A stretch of 64,000 nt of DNA. Origin: Rhea pennata (Eukaryota; Chordata; Aves; Rheiformes; Rheidae). Numbering within the stretch: position 1 is the first letter of the stretch; each line of letters begins with the position of its first letter. The notes below the pieces were generated by a model that was not told the DNA's origin, ran no database searches, and saw only the letters and a program-made list of their open reading frames with translations. The stretch is taken from contig NC_084667.1 of the NCBI RefSeq assembly GCF_028389875.1, forward strand, positions 64,334,570 to 64,398,569. The letters run 5' to 3'. This document shows, piece after piece, positions 61,401 through 64,000 of the stretch. Made by a program: the position numbers and the translations under genes.

Positions 61401-62565
61401 CAGGTTCCAGCTCTACTGCACTTTCCCTTTGTAAAAGGCACAGAAAACAGGAATAAAATCCAGCCTAAGATCTTCGTCCGACGAGTGGCGCTGGCAGCAG
61501 GAATCCTCCGGAGACCGGGCGGAGGGGCTTCTCCGCTGGTAGATCCGCGTGGCCTGGAGCTTTTCCAGGGAGCCATTGGAAAGCCTCTCTCCAGCCCAGC
61601 CCTGCTGCGCCGCTCAGGGAAATCCAGCTTTCACAGAGCAGCCTCCCATGCAACTGCCAGCTCTCCCACAGCCGTTTGCTTTCCAAGGGAAAACATTTCT
61701 AAGGCGGGTCAAATAGTTTCCCATATATTAAGCCAGTTGCTGAAAAACTCCAGGAGCACAATCACGAAATACATTATCTTAAATGGCAGCAGCGTGTTCC
61801 CGTGTTCGCATTGGGCAGCTCCTCCTACCTCACCTGAGTTTTTGCTGCCGGCTAGCAAACAGTGCACATCGCTGCACTTGAAACTGCGGAAAAGCCCTGA
61901 GGAATTATTCTTCCCTCAGAAAGAAGCCCCCAAGAAATTCAGTTGCCTCCAGAGAGAATAAGAGGAGCTACACTTTGATCTGTCTTTAATTAGTATATGG
62001 GATTGTTTAGGGAACTTCTGAGGTCTCTTTCAATTAATACCCAGCTCATTTGGAGAGATTAGCTTTTTTCTGGAAGCAGAGAGACAACTCAGAGCAGTGA
62101 AACAGTTTGGCTAATGTAACATCATATAGCCAGTGGGATCATTTTTTTACAGACATTACTAAACTTAGGCCACACACATGGTGTTTTCCACTCCGTCACA
62201 CTTGGAGATGTGCATCCTCTGCCTGGCTCATGACCCAAAAGCCTGAAACCAGTTCAGAACTGGTCTGACAAGCATAACAAATCGCTCTCCATGGGCCCGT
62301 TCTCTGTACCTTATGATCACACCTGAAGGAACAAAAAGATCAGATCTTGGAACAAGCAAAGTTCCCTTAAACTATTCCAGCAGGATTTAAAGTGGCATTG
62401 CAGATTTCCTGCAAGGGTTAACAGCTTTTCTGCTGTAAGGAAAGAGGATCCCTGGGATCCCCAGTGCATGCGCCTGAGGACTAGCATAAGGCAGCCTTGT
62501 CGGTTAATGCTAGCAAAGTCAACATTTAGCTGGTTTTGGACTTAGAAGCAGGAGGAACTGAAGAT
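58401..62565. other. noncoding stretch, one GC-rich patch
   Basis: I recognise no exon, including none of the neighbouring channel KCNK17. A perfect 12-base-arm inverted repeat lies at 60,437-60,469. A GC-rich, CpG-containing patch at about 61,470-61,640 sits inside a 190-residue plus-strand frame (61,389-61,961) that has no family resemblance. Confidence 0.4.
60437..60469. repeat. inverted repeat, 12-bp perfect arms
   Basis: CATATACATGGA (60,437-60,448) pairs with TCCATGTATATG (60,458-60,469) across a 9-base spacer. The same bases also form a tandem duplication of TGTATATCCTCCAT-like sequence. It could make a small hairpin; no function is suggested. Confidence 0.85.
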
Positions 62566-62711
62566 TTGGTGGAATCTCCTTCTCTGGAGATCTTCAAGGC
62601 CCGCCTGGCTGCAACCCTGTCTACCATGCTCTAAGTGACCCTGCTTAGCAGGGGGGTTGGACTAGGTGATCTCCGGAAGTCCCTTCCAACCTTACCGATT
62701 CTATGATTCTA
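62566..62711 (+). mobile_element. CR1 LINE 3' tail, plus orientation
   Basis: GGTGGAATCTCCTTCTCTGG through TTGGACTAGGTGATCTCC to ATTCTATGATTCTA is the last 146 bases of a CR1, including the end of ORF2 and the terminal 8-bp repeats. It is strongly 5' truncated. Confidence 0.94.
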
Positions 62712-64000
62712 CGCCACCATCCACAGGACTGGCAACCTCCTTCACTCCTGCTGCTGGTGGGGGGCCATGCTAGCTGACGCAGGAGCTGGTGCTAGCCACT
62801 TCATGGAAACTGAGCATTAGAGAGAGCAACTTTTGGGACATTAATGCAAACAACTCCAAATCTGCTCAGAAAATCCAACAGCAGGATGCTGGACTTCATT
62901 AGGGTAATTCTCTACCAAAGCTTTTGAAAGACTCATTTTGCTGAGTTAAAGTAGGGCAGTTACTGAATCCATTTAATGACTGGTTCAACTTGTCTCCTGA
63001 CTTGTCTCCTGAATAAAGACTTTCCCAATTTCTCTTTCAATTATTCTCACATATGTGGTCGGAAACCATAGCTATGCTTCCATGGTGAGATGTCAAAGCA
63101 TGAAATAATACATCCCCAGAAAGAGAGATATACTGATAAGCAGAATGATGATAATATCAATCGTGTGTCACTGAAAAATGAAGGGAGGTACAATTTAGGG
63201 TTTAAATTAATGTCTTCCATGAGACAGATTAGCCAGAAAGATGCTGATCTTGCTCAAAGAACAAATGTGGCTTGAGGTAAACCCAGATTCTCAAAGAAAC
63301 AAATGATTGTTTATCATAGCAAAGCATAGAGGAAATCATGCATCAAGACCAGAAAAGAACAAAAGTTAGAATTTCCACTGAAAATCCCACAGAATGCAGT
63401 TCCTACTCATTTAAATGGCTCATGGAATGCTTAAAAAAAAAGTTAAGATCTTAAATTTAAAATGGCATCAGATGTATTCTCAGCTTCAAAAGCCTAGGCA
63501 TCTATCTTAAAAAAAGTACATGCTGGCTCGCAGTGAGAAAACTGCAGGAAGCCAAGTCCCGGCACCTTCCTCGGTCGTTCCTACTAGACAGCAATTCCCC
63601 ACACGCAAGCAGCCTGCCTTTGTGCAAAACATGCAAAGGCTACTCAGCATCTAGTATTGCAAAAGTCAGTTGCAGCACAAATCCCGGGGTCACAGCACGT
63701 GTATTATTTCTCCAAAGTAGATATAAATCAGTTACAAACTAAATGTCCATCTCTGCAGAGCTTTGGCCAGTTCTCCTCTCCCTCAGCCCAGTTGCTCTCC
63801 CCCCTGGAGGCCACTTCATCTCCCTCCCCTTCCAGTTTCAGCTCTGCCCCCCATCTCTGCACTGTAGTTGATCTTCAATAGTGCCCAGGCAGCATCACAG
63901 ATTAAAGCATGGAAACAAAGTGCAAAGCCAAAAGCAAAGGGCAAAAATGGGGTCTTCAGGCCTCAGTCAGCAATGAAGTCCATTTTCCATCGGCTGAATG
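62712..64000. other. noncoding stretch, nothing recognised
   Basis: Ordinary flank sequence. Open frames are short and without motifs. Confidence 0.45.

Noticed and set aside
57755-64000. A second K2P gene (KCNK17 or KCNK5) downstream
   Set aside because: No GYG or GFG pore segment or M1-like exon was seen.

Overview
The window looks like nuclear DNA from a bird. It is littered with chicken-repeat-1 (CR1) LINEs that carry the avian 3' end (repeated ATTCTATGATTCTA). It has a degraded retroviral LTR pair, a spliced vertebrate two-pore potassium channel gene, and several intronless-type ITPRIPL1-like copies, a family that is amplified in birds. There is no bacterial-style gene density. Most open frames in the window are chance frames or lie inside repeats.

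Layout. Positions 1-26,400 are mostly noncoding single-copy sequence with one CR1 (3,491-4,077) and small simple repeats; I recognise no exon there. Positions 26,400-39,650 hold a rearranged cluster of at least five ITPRIPL1-like copies. Three are on the minus strand: C (26,760-27,135), A (27,130-28,349) and B (30,677-32,192, the most complete). Two are on the plus strand: D (36,700-37,292) and E (38,820-39,640). All carry stops or frameshifts. Between A and B lies a CpG-rich block containing a 113-bp near-perfect palindrome (28,993-29,105) and a block of unknown origin (29,340-30,190). That block recurs inverted at 37,660-38,320, in both cases 5' of an ITPRIPL1-like copy. The centre of the array holds an old endogenous retrovirus: an LTR at 33,493-33,876 followed by a histidine-tRNA-like primer site, and a second LTR piece near 35,995-36,220 next to a CR1.

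Positions 41,700-43,817 hold a long CR1 with a nearly open reverse transcriptase frame broken by two stops. Positions 46,379-57,159 hold the one gene I regard as intact. It is a five-exon plus-strand K2P channel best matched to KCNK16 (TALK-1), 325 residues, with consistent splice sites and phases throughout. The rest (57,755-64,000) is noncoding with a short CR1 tail at 62,566-62,711.

Functionally, only the channel is predicted to make a full product: a background, probably alkaline-activated, potassium leak channel in the plasma membrane. The ITPRIPL1-like cluster looks like a duplicating pseudogene array. A and B share the same TGA and the same frameshift, so inactivation came before duplication or the copies were homogenised afterwards. 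The palindrome and the inverted flanking block are the least explained structures here.
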